Shown one piece after another: positions 17,624 to 25,428 of a stretch of DNA of 64,000 bases. Position numbers and translations under genes: made by a program. This DNA is from Fulvimarina endophytica (lineage in GTDB: Bacteria > Pseudomonadota > Alphaproteobacteria > Rhizobiales > Rhizobiaceae). The stretch is taken from the NCBI RefSeq assembly GCF_003403015.1, contig NZ_QURL01000001.1, forward strand, positions 680,483 through 744,482, given 5' to 3'. Under the pieces are notes generated by a model. The model was given only the letters and a program-made list of their open reading frames with translations. It made no database searches and was not told the DNA's origin. How positions within the stretch are numbered: position 1 is the first letter of the stretch; each line of letters begins with the position of its first letter.

Positions 17624-20600
17624 CAGAACCTCTTCATCGGCTTGCCGGCGCCGCGCTGGACGAGCCCTCGGTTCGCCTTGGATCCCTGACGATCGTTTGC
17701 CGCGGCGACCGCGTTCTCGAACTCGATCCGCTGGTTGATGTTGCCGTTCTCGTCCCGCTCTTCGGTCTGGCTGACGACGTTCGGAGCGTTGACGAAGGTC
17801 TGCGTGATGCGCGGCGCCTGCCCGCCGCTCGGGCCCGACATGACCGGCATGCGAGCCATCGGGACGACGGTCGCCGGGCCATGGACGATCTCCGGACCCG
17901 CCTCGCCAGTGATGCCCCACTTGCCGGACGGGATGGACCCGCCCTCGGCGAAGAGGCCAGCGAAGCCGCCTGAGAGCGACTGAGCGAGAGCGGACGGCGC
18001 GGCCCCGCCGAAGATGCCACCGCCTCCACCGCCGCCCTGTGTCGCGCGCAGCACGGCCTGCAGCGCCGAACCCATGCCCGGCACGAACTGATCGGCGATG
18101 GAACTCAGACCGCCGAGCATCTGATTGTTCAGCGTCTGGTCGAGAACGGTCGCAAACTCCGGGGCCGTGGTGGCGACCGACGAGACCGTCGACTTCATCG
18201 TGCTTTCGAGCTTGCCGAGTTCCGAGACGAACTTGTCGCCATAGGCGCCGACCGACGTACCGAGCACATCCTTGCGACCGAGCTTGCCGATTGAGCCCTC
18301 GCCGCCGAACCATGCCTGCGCGGCGTTTCGCTCGCCGTACTTGGAGACGTAGCCGCCGAACCGATGGTCGAAGATTGCATCTTGGATAGACGGGTTCGAC
18401 ATGAACTCGGCGCGCCCGACGTTTCGACCAAGCGCAGCCTTCGACCACTGCGGAAGGTTGCTCTCCATGACCTGATAGCGGCCAAGCGCCTGCCCGTACT
18501 TCGCATGAACCGGTCCGAGGGCCGCATAGTCACCAGACCCCCGGCTTTCGATCGCACCGATTGCTGCGCGATAGGCTTCGGCCCGCGTGGACGGTGAAGC
18601 GCCAGTCATGATGTTGTCATTCGCCGCGCCAGGCATCCCCGGAACGCCGCTGGACTGCGAGAACAGCCCGCCAAGCGCCGCCGCGCCATCTGCCGACCTG
18701 ACCCACATGGCGGTTGTTGGCGTGAGCCCCACGGTCGCCTGTGTCGGAATGGCCGGCGCATTGATCGACGGGGCCGCGCCGGGGTCGTTCATGAGATCCT
18801 GAAGCGTCGGAAGCCCGCCGCCGAACAGGGCGTTCTTCAACGGGTTCTTGATCGCCAGTTCGGTCAGCGTGCTGGCGAGATCGTTGGCGATGTCCGCGAT
18901 AGCGTCTTCGAAGTCGTCCACTTTGCGGATGTCGAAGATGCTGTCGATCGCGTTCTCGCCGACGCCGCGCATCTCATCCATGGCAGACTGTGCGCGCTTG
19001 ATGCGGTTTTCGAAGTCCGACAGAGCGACAGCCTGGGCCTTGTAGGCATCGGCCATCTCACCGGTGAGCGGCAGGTTTGCCGACCGAAGGGCGTTCTCCG
19101 CTTCGAGAGCCGCGACCATGCGGCGACGGGCCTCGGCGGATGCACCGATAGAAGCCGCTTCTGCTTCCAGCGTGCGAAGCTGCCCCGCCTGGTCCTGATA
19201 GAGCCGGAAACGAGCCGTTGCCTCTGCGAGCGCGCCCATCTTCGCCGCATACTGGTCGATCAGATCGACCTCTTCCGGCGAGACGTAGCCGCCAATGCTT
19301 TTGTTCGCCTCGCGAGCGGCAGCAAGCAACTGTTCGCGCGTCGTCAGTTCCGTGACGGATGCGATCGTGGCGTTCGTCGTCTGAAGGCGGAACTGAAGAT
19401 CGGCTTCGTCCGCCTGGCGTCCAAGGTTGCGGACACGGTTGTTCTGCGCCTCCCCGAGCGCGACCTTCGAGCGCTCGAGAGTGAGTATGTAGGCTTCTTC
19501 CTCGCGGCGGCGGGCCTCGCGCTCCCCCAACCCATCGGCGATCGCGGCCACGTAGGCGCGCTCCCCGGCCTCTGCCGCAGACTGCGCCTGCGTCAGATTC
19601 CCGAGATACCGGATGTCCAGCATCAAACCCGCGCGGCGAGCCTCTTCGGTGCGGGTGGCCTGCTTCACGATAAGGTCAAGCGCGAGAGCCTTTTCCCGGC
19701 GCAGATTGTCAGCGTCGGCGTCGTCACCTTTCAGACGAATGCTCTCGGCGATCTGGCGGTCATATTCGCGGGTCGTCTGCGCAAGATCAGCTGCTACCGG
19801 GCCAAGATCGAAATCAGCTACCGCGCCGCGCATATCGGCAAGGCTGTCCGTGGTGGACCGGCGCAGTTCTTCGAGCGCACGCCTCGTCTCGTCTGCGTAC
19901 TTCTCTGGGAGCCCGGTCATGTTCGCGCTGCCGGACAGCGCGCCCAATTGGATGCGCCGCTGGTTCGCGATCTGGTCGATGACGCTGCGCTGCGTCTGCC
20001 GGGACGGCGCGAGGCTGTCCATGCGCGACTGGAGATCGCCAAGCGCCCTTACCGCCTCTGCCGCACGCTGGGCCTCCTTGCTCATCAGTGTGAGCGCGGT
20101 GGACCCCTCGCGCACTGATGCTGCCATATCGGCGGCGGCCTTGCTCTGTTGGATGAAGGCTTCCGCAGCCTTCTTGAAGGCAGGGTCGTCCGATGCCTTT
20201 GCAGCTTCCGAGATCGCGTCCACCAGGCCGAGAATGTTGGTGCTGTCGCTGTTCTTGAACTCAAGGAGGAAATCACGGAGCGGCTCGAACTGACCGCGAA
20301 CCGTTTGCCCATACCCGGCCGGACCGGGGCCGCCGGCCTCGGGGAAAATGTCCGTGTTCGTCTTGAGGAGGCGGATCTCCTCTTGAAGCAGCTTCTCCTT
20401 GTCGGACTGGTTCGCGCGAGCCGACAGTTCAATGACCGCGCCCGACCGCTGCCCGACGCGCTCAATCGCCTCTGCGATCCCTTCGTATCGGCTCTTGATC
20501 TCTTCCAGGATGCTTTCATGCGCCTTCAGGGTCTTCTCCGCGTCGGGAAGCTCTTTCTTGAACGCATAGCCGAGCGCAAACACGGAAGCGGTCACAGCGC

Positions 20601-21531
20601 CGAACGCGAGGCCGACAGGACCGATTGCGGCGACCGAGCGACCGGCAAATGCGGCGATGTCAGAGCCGATCGATTTCAAGCTCGCCTTCGCACCGCGCTC
20701 GGTGTCCGCAAAAATCTCTGCTACCTGAAAGCCCTGCGAGAACAGGATGCTTTGAGGCGACATGCCCATGAGGGCCATGGTCCCGACGTCGCCGGCCTGC
20801 CTCGTGAGGTTAAGCCCCTGGTCGGGGCGAAGGCCTGCGCGAGCAAGAAACCCGCCACCTCCTGCGGGCATGCCGCCGCCATTCCGACGAGCCTCATCGG
20901 CAGCGATCCGAGCAAGGTCCGCCGTCCGGATCTCCGACAGGCGCTTTCGGTACATCGCGGCTTCCGACGATCCGATGCCGCCATTCTGAAGCCCAAGCTT
21001 TTCGGCTTCGTCCACCTCGCGCAGAGCACTCGCGTACTGGCGCCAGGCGGCCGCAGCGGGCGAGAATTTTGCCCGAAGGTTATCGATCGCCGAACCCTGC
21101 CGGTTCATCGCCTGCGTCGAGCTATCAGTCTTGCCCGCCATTCCCTGAACGATATCGGTCAGCTTCTGCAAAGCGGTGGCGGTCGCGGCCGAGGACGACT
21201 GGATGCCAGCGAGCGCAGCGCTGTTCGAGGACGCTACGCCGGTAAGGCGCTCCAAAGCCGCCTCTTGGCGAACCGCGCTCTGAGACACGAGGTCCATGCC
21301 CTTAGCCGTTGAGGCCGTCGCGCCAGCCGTCGCGGCAAGCGCCGCGTTCATCTTAGCGATTTCGGCCTGCAGGGCAGCGAAGCTCTTCGACTGCCGCGTG
21401 ACAGATGCCGCGCCCTTCTCTGCGGTGCCTTCGATCTTCTGCGAAGCCTGGACGGCTTGCTGCCCGACCCGAATAAAGCGCTCGAGGTCTTTCGTATCGA
21501 CGGAGATGCCAAGCGCGGCTACGTTCGACAT
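17623..21531 (-). CDS. Tape measure protein with embedded lysozyme-like domain
   Basis: The chosen ATG (MSNVAALGISVDTKDLERF) has AAGGA 6 bases upstream. A longer frame would overlap the divergent lipoprotein gene. The 1,302-residue product is largely alpha-helical, with hydrophobic patches (AAIGPVGLAFGAVTASVFAL, about 297-316). Near residues 985-1085 it carries AIGAIESRGSGDYAALGP and GRYQVMESNLPQW, resembling a lysozyme/transglycosylase fold with Glu in IES. It sets tail length and may open peptidoglycan during DNA injection. Confidence 0.85.
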   Translation of the reverse strand: MSNVAALGISVDTKDLERFIRVGQQAVQASQKIEGTAEKGAASVTRQSKSFAALQAEIAKMNAALAATAGATASTAKGMDLVSQSAVRQEAALERLTGVASSNSAALAGIQSSSAATATALQKLTDIVQGMAGKTDSSTQAMNRQGSAIDNLRAKFSPAAAAWRQYASALREVDEAEKLGLQNGGIGSSEAAMYRKRLSEIRTADLARIAADEARRNGGGMPAGGGGFLARAGLRPDQGLNLTRQAGDVGTMALMGMSPQSILFSQGFQVAEIFADTERGAKASLKSIGSDIAAFAGRSVAAIGPVGLAFGAVTASVFALGYAFKKELPDAEKTLKAHESILEEIKSRYEGIAEAIERVGQRSGAVIELSARANQSDKEKLLQEEIRLLKTNTDIFPEAGGPGPAGYGQTVRGQFEPLRDFLLEFKNSDSTNILGLVDAISEAAKASDDPAFKKAAEAFIQQSKAAADMAASVREGSTALTLMSKEAQRAAEAVRALGDLQSRMDSLAPSRQTQRSVIDQIANQRRIQLGALSGSANMTGLPEKYADETRRALEELRRSTTDSLADMRGAVADFDLGPVAADLAQTTREYDRQIAESIRLKGDDADADNLRREKALALDLIVKQATRTEEARRAGLMLDIRYLGNLTQAQSAAEAGERAYVAAIADGLGEREARRREEEAYILTLERSKVALGEAQNNRVRNLGRQADEADLQFRLQTTNATIASVTELTTREQLLAAAREANKSIGGYVSPEEVDLIDQYAAKMGALAEATARFRLYQDQAGQLRTLEAEAASIGASAEARRRMVAALEAENALRSANLPLTGEMADAYKAQAVALSDFENRIKRAQSAMDEMRGVGENAIDSIFDIRKVDDFEDAIADIANDLASTLTELAIKNPLKNALFGGGLPTLQDLMNDPGAAPSINAPAIPTQATVGLTPTTAMWVRSADGAAALGGLFSQSSGVPGMPGAANDNIMTGASPSTRAEAYRAAIGAIESRGSGDYAALGPVHAKYGQALGRYQVMESNLPQWSKAALGRNVGRAEFMSNPSIQDAIFDHRFGGYVSKYGERNAAQAWFGGEGSIGKLGRKDVLGTSVGAYGDKFVSELGKLESTMKSTVSSVATTAPEFATVLDQTLNNQMLGGLSSIADQFVPGMGSALQAVLRATQGGGGGGGIFGGAAPSALAQSLSGGFAGLFAEGGSIPSGKWGITGEAGPEIVHGPATVVPMARMPVMSGPSGGQAPRITQTFVNAPNVVSQTEERDENGNINQRIEFENAVAAANDRQGSKANRGLVQRGAGKPMKRF

Positions 21532-21563
21532 TCGATATCCTTTCAGCCGGCTTGGAGGTGAAG

Positions 21564-21899
21564 ATGCAGGCGAGAACAATGGCGCTCGTGGCGCTTTGCG
21601 GAATGATGACGGGATGCGCCGGTGCAACCAGCTTCAACGCCATTCTTGAGGCTGAGAATGCCTTGCGCGTCGAGCGATCCCAGAAGCCCGGGTCGGACTT
21701 CGTCGTAACGTTGCGGACCCTTTTCGACCCCGGCTACAACAGCGCGAACCGAAGCGATCGATTGAAGGTCGCGAAGTCCGCCGTTGAACCGTCCTGCCCG
21801 AACGCAAGGATTGTTCGAGAGGACCAGTTCAAGACGGGTGAGACGTTAATCGGCGTTGACCGGTTCGTTTACACGATCGAGTTCAAGTGCGGTTCGTAA
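21564..21899 (+). CDS. Small lipoprotein, plus-strand moron inside the tail operon
   Basis: The ATG at 21564 has GGAGG 5 bases upstream; an in-frame TTG upstream overlaps that site and is rejected. The 111-residue product begins with a lipoprotein signal (MQARTMALVALCGMMTGC), with lipidation at Cys18. A soluble domain follows with cysteines in PSCPNARIV and EFKCGS that could form a disulfide. It lies antisense between the tape-measure start (33 bases away) and the tail chaperone gene. Phage lipoproteins in such places often alter the envelope or block superinfection (lambda-like Cor, T5 Llp), but no homology is claimed. Confidence 0.7.
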   Translation: MQARTMALVALCGMMTGCAGATSFNAILEAENALRVERSQKPGSDFVVTLRTLFDPGYNSANRSDRLKVAKSAVEPSCPNARIVREDQFKTGETLIGVDRFVYTIEFKCGS

Positions 21900-22445
21900 A
21901 CGCGCGATCGAAATCCTCGACGTTCTGAAACGATCGAGGCGTCGGAGCCGGCTTGTCGAAGCAGAACTTCAGCATCTCGACCTTGCCATCGAATGACGCA
22001 TCGATCTCCTCGAAGGTCATTTCCCAGGCGATGTCGGGAGGGAACCCACACCACCCCGACGCTCGCTTGAACATGGTCCACGCATGATCAAGATGCGTGT
22101 AGCCTACCCGTTTCCCTCGGACGCCGCCTCGTATTCGCCGGTAGCGTCTTCCTTGCCGCCATTGGCGAGCAGGAGGATGTAGCGGGTCAGGCTGGACGAG
22201 AGTTCGAGAAGGCCGGCCTCGTAGATCTTCTCTTCGACCTGCGCCCGGTTGAGTTTCAGATGCGCCAGCTGCTTCGTGCCGATACCGGCTTCCACCGTAT
22301 CGGCCGCCGCGTTGAAGTCGAGACCGGAGACGCGCTGCTGAAGCGCGACGAGCGATCCGTGCTTGGTGCAGAGATCTTTCATCGCCTTCGGAGTGCAGCG
22401 GAGCGCGACCTCGTCGCCGTCGAGCGTGATGTTCACTTCGGCCAT
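21883..22445 (-). CDS. Predicted -1 frameshift fusion of tail assembly chaperones (gpGT-like)
   Basis: The upstream frame (22445 down to 22104) carries G-GGA-AAC at 22116-22110, in the phase required for simultaneous -1 slippage. Shifting at 22110 enters RVGYTHLDHAW then MFKRASGWCGF without a stop and ends at 21883. This gives about 187 residues: 112 from the first frame and 75 from the second. The downstream ATG at 22074 has no clear ribosome site of its own. This reproduces the lambda G/GT arrangement, where the shorter protein and the fusion together load the tape measure and tail tube. Seen: slippery site and open second frame. Inferred: frameshifting and function. Confidence 0.7.
22079..22116 (-). 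promoter_or_regulatory. Programmed -1 frameshift signal: GGGAAAC heptamer plus hairpin
   Basis: Read on minus, the heptamer lies at 22116-22110 in phase G-GGA-AAC. Ten bases later, CACGCAT (22099-22093) pairs perfectly with ATGCGTG (22085-22079) around a 7-base loop. The lambda G/GT site is GGGAAAG in the same phase. A 7-bp hairpin is a modest stimulator, and a pseudoknot cannot be excluded. Confidence 0.75.
22104..22445 (-). CDS. Tail assembly chaperone (gpG-like), unshifted product
   Basis: The 113-residue product MAEVNITLDGDEVALRCTPK continues with a helical GTKQLAHLKLNRAQVEEKIY region and ends SEGNG at a TAG ten bases after the end of the frameshift heptamer's second codon region. It starts three bases after the tail-tube stop and precedes the tape measure, the canonical position. 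The family is recognised mainly from position and helical content. Confidence 0.8.
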   Translation of the reverse strand: MAEVNITLDGDEVALRCTPKAMKDLCTKHGSLVALQQRVSGLDFNAAADTVEAGIGTKQLAHLKLNRAQVEEKIYEAGLLELSSSLTRYILLLANGGKEDATGEYEAASEGNG

Positions 22446-22448
22446 GGT

Positions 22449-22934
22449 TTACGCCCCCGCCGTCGATGCGACGTAGGTGATGTCGCTGTTGATGCCGACG
22501 TTCACCGTCATGGTCGTCATGGAGTTCGGCGTCAGGCCGCCTTCGCGCTGCCCCATGGCCTTCCCCGTGAAGTAGCGGATGGCGTTCTCGCCGGTCGGGT
22601 TTCGCTTGTTCGGGAACTCGACCATGAAGGCATAGTCGGCCGTGGAATCGTCCTGCACCGCCGCGATAAGCGCGGTCTGGCCGGCGTCGGCATCGTCACG
22701 ATCGACGATCAGCTGCATCACGCCGCCGTCCTTCTGGCCCTTGAAATGCCGGGTCCGGCCGTCGCCGAGGTGATCGGTCGTGACGTCCTGGAACTGATCG
22801 CCGATCTCGCCCGCGTTCTTGACGTAGCTGATCTCGTCGAAGGCGAGCGCGGCATATGCGGTGGCGTCGGCGGGAACAGCGGTGACGGCAGGCCCGATGA
22901 AGACCTTCGTGCCGCTCGAAGTGAAGATACCCAT
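22449..22934 (-). CDS. Major tail tube protein
   Basis: The 161-residue product MGIFTSSGTKVFIGPAVTAV has the small beta-sandwich composition of gpV-like tail tube subunits, with ISYVKNAGEIGDQFQDVTTD and a C-terminal NSMTTMTVNVGINSDITY strand. It sits just before the chaperone pair, as in other long-tailed phages. It assembles around the tape measure to form the tail shaft. Confidence 0.8.
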   Translation of the reverse strand: MGIFTSSGTKVFIGPAVTAVPADATAYAALAFDEISYVKNAGEIGDQFQDVTTDHLGDGRTRHFKGQKDGGVMQLIVDRDDADAGQTALIAAVQDDSTADYAFMVEFPNKRNPTGENAIRYFTGKAMGQREGGLTPNSMTTMTVNVGINSDITYVASTAGA

Positions 22935-23003
22935 GCGGGCGCTCCTGATCTATGGGCGTGAAAGATCGTCCGCTCGGGTGCCCTGACCGAAGCGGAGAAT
23001 GGG

Positions 23004-23252
23004 TTATTCGGCGTTATGCGAGCCGGTGACGACGATCTCGGCTTCGTCCTGCGCCTTGGCACGCTCTTCGGCCTTGCGCTCGTCGGTGGCCGTCTTTGGC
23101 GCTTCGTAGACGAGGCCTTCGTTCTTCAGGCGCTCCATGTCCTTCGGGCCATACCCGGCGTCAGTCGGGAACGGCTCGTCCTTCTCGACAGTCGGCTTCA
23201 CCTTCGCCCGGCTCTTCGTGAGCGTCAGGCGGGTCGCGGCGTAGTAGGTCAT
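23004..23252 (-). CDS. Small structural or linker protein upstream of the tail tube
   Basis: The ATG at 23252 overlaps the upstream stop (ATGA) with GGGAG 8 bases away, preferred over the ATG at 23267. The 82-residue product is very charged (TDERKAEERAKAQDEAE). It contains GYGPKDMERLKNEGLVY, a short fold seen in small head-tail or membrane-independent linker proteins. Function is unknown. Confidence 0.65.
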   Translation of the reverse strand: MTYYAATRLTLTKSRAKVKPTVEKDEPFPTDAGYGPKDMERLKNEGLVYEAPKTATDERKAEERAKAQDEAEIVVTGSHNAE

Positions 23253-23662
23253 GCGAAACACTCCCATTCCAGGGTCAGAGGGATCATCGCTCTCGCGTCC
23301 TCGACCATCATCGGCCCCACGTCAGCGCGGCGGGTGATCCGCGTCGTGATGCCATCGGCCATAAGCCGCTGATCCACCGCGAAGTGCGCCGCGATCTCGC
23401 CGGCCAGTGTCCGCGCCGTCTGTTCGCCCGAGCCGGAAGTCGTGATGACGTCGATCTGGTAGAGGCCGAGGTATCGGTGCGGATCGTCGGATCCGATGAA
23501 GCGGCGATCGGCGGTGTTCGGAATGAAGCTCTCGCGAAGGTAGGTCTCGCCGTCCTTCGCAGTGAAGGACCGGTTCGCGCGCGAGACGCGGAGGTTGCGC
23601 GACTGGCCGAACGCCTTGAGGTGTTCGAAGAGGGCCGAGGCAATGGCGGCGGTCGGGTCCAT
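23249..23662 (-). CDS. Tail terminator protein (DUF4128-like)
   Basis: The 137-residue product MDPTAAIASALFEHLKAFGQ resembles tail terminator (gpU-like) proteins of the DUF4128 type: an N-terminal helix, then YLRESFIPN, and a YQIDVITTSGSGE strand. It lies between the closure proteins and the tail tube. It would cap the tube and join it to the head. Confidence 0.7.
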   Translation of the reverse strand: MDPTAAIASALFEHLKAFGQSRNLRVSRANRSFTAKDGETYLRESFIPNTADRRFIGSDDPHRYLGLYQIDVITTSGSGEQTARTLAGEIAAHFAVDQRLMADGITTRITRRADVGPMMVEDARAMIPLTLEWECFA

Positions 23663-23664
23663 GG

Positions 23665-23925
23665 TCAGGGCCGATCGCGGATGACGATGCGGACGTTGCC
23701 GTCAAGGCGTTCGGTCCAGATCCTTTCGCGATCATTCGGATCGGCTTGGACACGCCCGTTCTCACTTAGAACGCACCGGACGAGGTACCCTTCCTCTTCG
23801 TTCGCCTCTTCGACTTTCTTCACCTCTTCGCCGTTGAGGAACACGTCTGCGACCTTGCCCCGCCCGTTGAGATTCATCAGACGATCAAATGCCTCGGGGT
23901 GATCCCTGTTTCCGCTCAAGTGCAT
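23665..23925 (-). CDS. Small phage structural-region protein
   Basis: The start at 23925 has GAGG 6 bases upstream. A longer frame upstream is antisense to a plausible plus-strand gene and is rejected. The 86-residue product (MHLSGNRDHPEAFDRLMNLN) has a strand-rich middle (KVADVFLNGEEVKKVEEAN) and ends VRIVIRDRP just before the tail terminator start. No family is recognised. Confidence 0.65.
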   Translation of the reverse strand: MHLSGNRDHPEAFDRLMNLNGRGKVADVFLNGEEVKKVEEANEEEGYLVRCVLSENGRVQADPNDRERIWTERLDGNVRIVIRDRP

Positions 23926-23943
23926 GTGGTACCTCTTCACGCG

Positions 23944-24204
23944 ATGGCTGATCGCGAACGACTTCACACGAACACCGAGATCTACGACGCGCTTCTGAAG
24001 GCGCATCACGATCTGACGGAACTGCGCCCCGCAACACGCGAGGGTCAGGGTGCTGTCGAGATGGTCAGGATGACGATTGTGGCCTCGAACAGCGCCCTTC
24101 TCCGCGTGGAGCAGAAGCAGGCTGACCGGCGCCACGATGATGATGCTGCCGCCATTGGCGAGGCGATGGAGCGGGCGTTCCCGCCGAAGGCCGGTCAGGA
24201 TTGA
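23944..24204 (+). CDS. Small helical protein on the plus strand within the head-tail operon
   Basis: The 86-residue frame starting MADRERLHTNTEIYDALLKA is helical and charged (LLRVEQKQADRRHDDDAAAI) and more protein-like than the antisense frame. It fills the gap between two minus-strand genes and overlaps the end of the upstream one by 10 bases. No ribosome site is obvious, and an upstream GTG (23899) is in frame. It may be a second moron, but chance is possible. Confidence 0.45.
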   Translation: MADRERLHTNTEIYDALLKAHHDLTELRPATREGQGAVEMVRMTIVASNSALLRVEQKQADRRHDDDAAAIGEAMERAFPPKAGQD

Positions 24205-24644
24205 GCGAAGCCGGCTCGAGCCTGCGCACGACGCGCGTTGCGGCTCACGATCTCGTCCCAGTTCTGCGATGCCATCCGCAGGTATGGCCGGGGCTGCTGG
24301 TCGTAATAGCGACCGAGGGAATCGACGCCGACGAATCCGTATTCGATCCTGCGGGCGTATTGGGCCCGCACGTTGAGGTGGATCGTCTGTCCCAACTCAA
24401 ACCCCGCCGCGGCCGCCGCTGCCGAGACGCCTTCCGACATGGTCTCCGCGCTGACCTGCATGGCCGGCGAGCCGATGGTGACCGTGAAACTGTTGATCAG
24501 GTTACCGGTGTCCCGCTTCGTCAGCTTGTTCAGGTTCATCATCGCCTCGGCTTCGAGTTCGACGACGGACTGAACGACGACCTGCTTGATTTCCTTCTTG
24601 GTAGCGCCGACGAACGCCGCCACCTTCGCTGCAAAGTCGCCCAT
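24195..24644 (-). CDS. HK97 gp10-like head-tail protein
   Basis: The ATG at 24644 overlaps the upstream stop (TGATG). The 149-residue product has the gp10-like pattern: an amphipathic N-terminal helix (AAKVAAFVGATKKEIKQVV), TKRDTGNLINSFTV, then AQYARRIEYGF and RPYLRMASQNW. Proteins of this family join the head connector to the tail. The order within the operon agrees. Confidence 0.75.
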   Translation of the reverse strand: MGDFAAKVAAFVGATKKEIKQVVVQSVVELEAEAMMNLNKLTKRDTGNLINSFTVTIGSPAMQVSAETMSEGVSAAAAAAGFELGQTIHLNVRAQYARRIEYGFVGVDSLGRYYDQQPRPYLRMASQNWDEIVSRNARRAQARAGFAQS

Positions 24645-25021
24645 CAGAACACCACCTGAAGCTCCCATGCGATCGATGTGCCGCCGGGGTTGATTTCGGA
24701 CACGTTCGATATCTCGTGGCCGCGCGCTTGGGGATCGGAAAGCTCATCGCCGATGACGAGCCTATCGGCCAGTCCTACCGTCTTCCCGGACGGAAGGGCC
24801 GAGACGAGCACCTTCTTGTCGCCTTGCGATATCAGGCTGCTTTCGCGCTCCCGCAGGCTGTATTCAGACACCACCACCCGGCAGGGAACGTCCTCGCCGC
24901 CGGTCTCCTCTCCGGTCCACCCGTCGTAGGAACCCAGCTTGCGGATGATGGCCGGCTGACCCGCATCACGGATCAGCTTGGACGCCTCGCGCCGCAGGAC
25001 ACCGTAGGGAAAGCGGCCCAT
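24644..25021 (-). CDS. Head closure / head-tail joining protein
   Basis: The 125-residue product starts MGRFPYGVLRREASKLIRDA. It contains the beta-barrel-like stretch PCRVVVSEYSLRERESSLI and DKKVLVSALPSG, typical of head-completion proteins that precede gp10-like genes. It overlaps both neighbours by a base or two. No active site. Confidence 0.65.
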   Translation of the reverse strand: MGRFPYGVLRREASKLIRDAGQPAIIRKLGSYDGWTGEETGGEDVPCRVVVSEYSLRERESSLISQGDKKVLVSALPSGKTVGLADRLVIGDELSDPQARGHEISNVSEINPGGTSIAWELQVVF

Positions 25022-25416
25022 CAGTCCGGCTTGTTCGCCCCGACGAACGCTTCCTGCTCTTCGGCTGTCATAGCGGGAAACAGTTCGACGCTCTCTTCGC
25101 GAAGGCTTTTCGTGACCGGCTCGCCGCCCATTGTGATGACGAACCAGCCGCGGGGCTTGGTCTCGATGACGTAGCCTTCGATGGCTTCCATCAGCTCGCC
25201 AGTGCCTTCGTGCACCTTCTCGGTGCCGTCAGCTTCGGGGAGATAGTTGCCCTCGCCCATCGGCCATGGCTTGTCATCCGGCCACGGCTTGATCTTGCCG
25301 AGACGAACCATCATCAGCCAGTTCCGACCGTCACCGTCCGCGCTTTCCAGCGGGTCGCCAGGGGCCGGGGATTTCTCCCCGACCCTAAGATGCTTCAAGG
25401 CTTCATAGCGAGCCAT
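25021..25416 (-). CDS. Small structural protein downstream of major capsid
   Basis: The 131-residue product (MARYEALKHLRVGEKSPAPG) is acidic and tryptophan-rich (KPWPDDKPWPMGEGNY). Its position between major capsid and connector genes suggests a connector or capsid accessory protein. No recognisable family. Its stop overlaps the next start by one base. Confidence 0.6.
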   Translation of the reverse strand: MARYEALKHLRVGEKSPAPGDPLESADGDGRNWLMMVRLGKIKPWPDDKPWPMGEGNYLPEADGTEKVHEGTGELMEAIEGYVIETKPRGWFVITMGGEPVTKSLREESVELFPAMTAEEQEAFVGANKPD

Positions 25417-25428
25417 AGCGGCCTCCTA

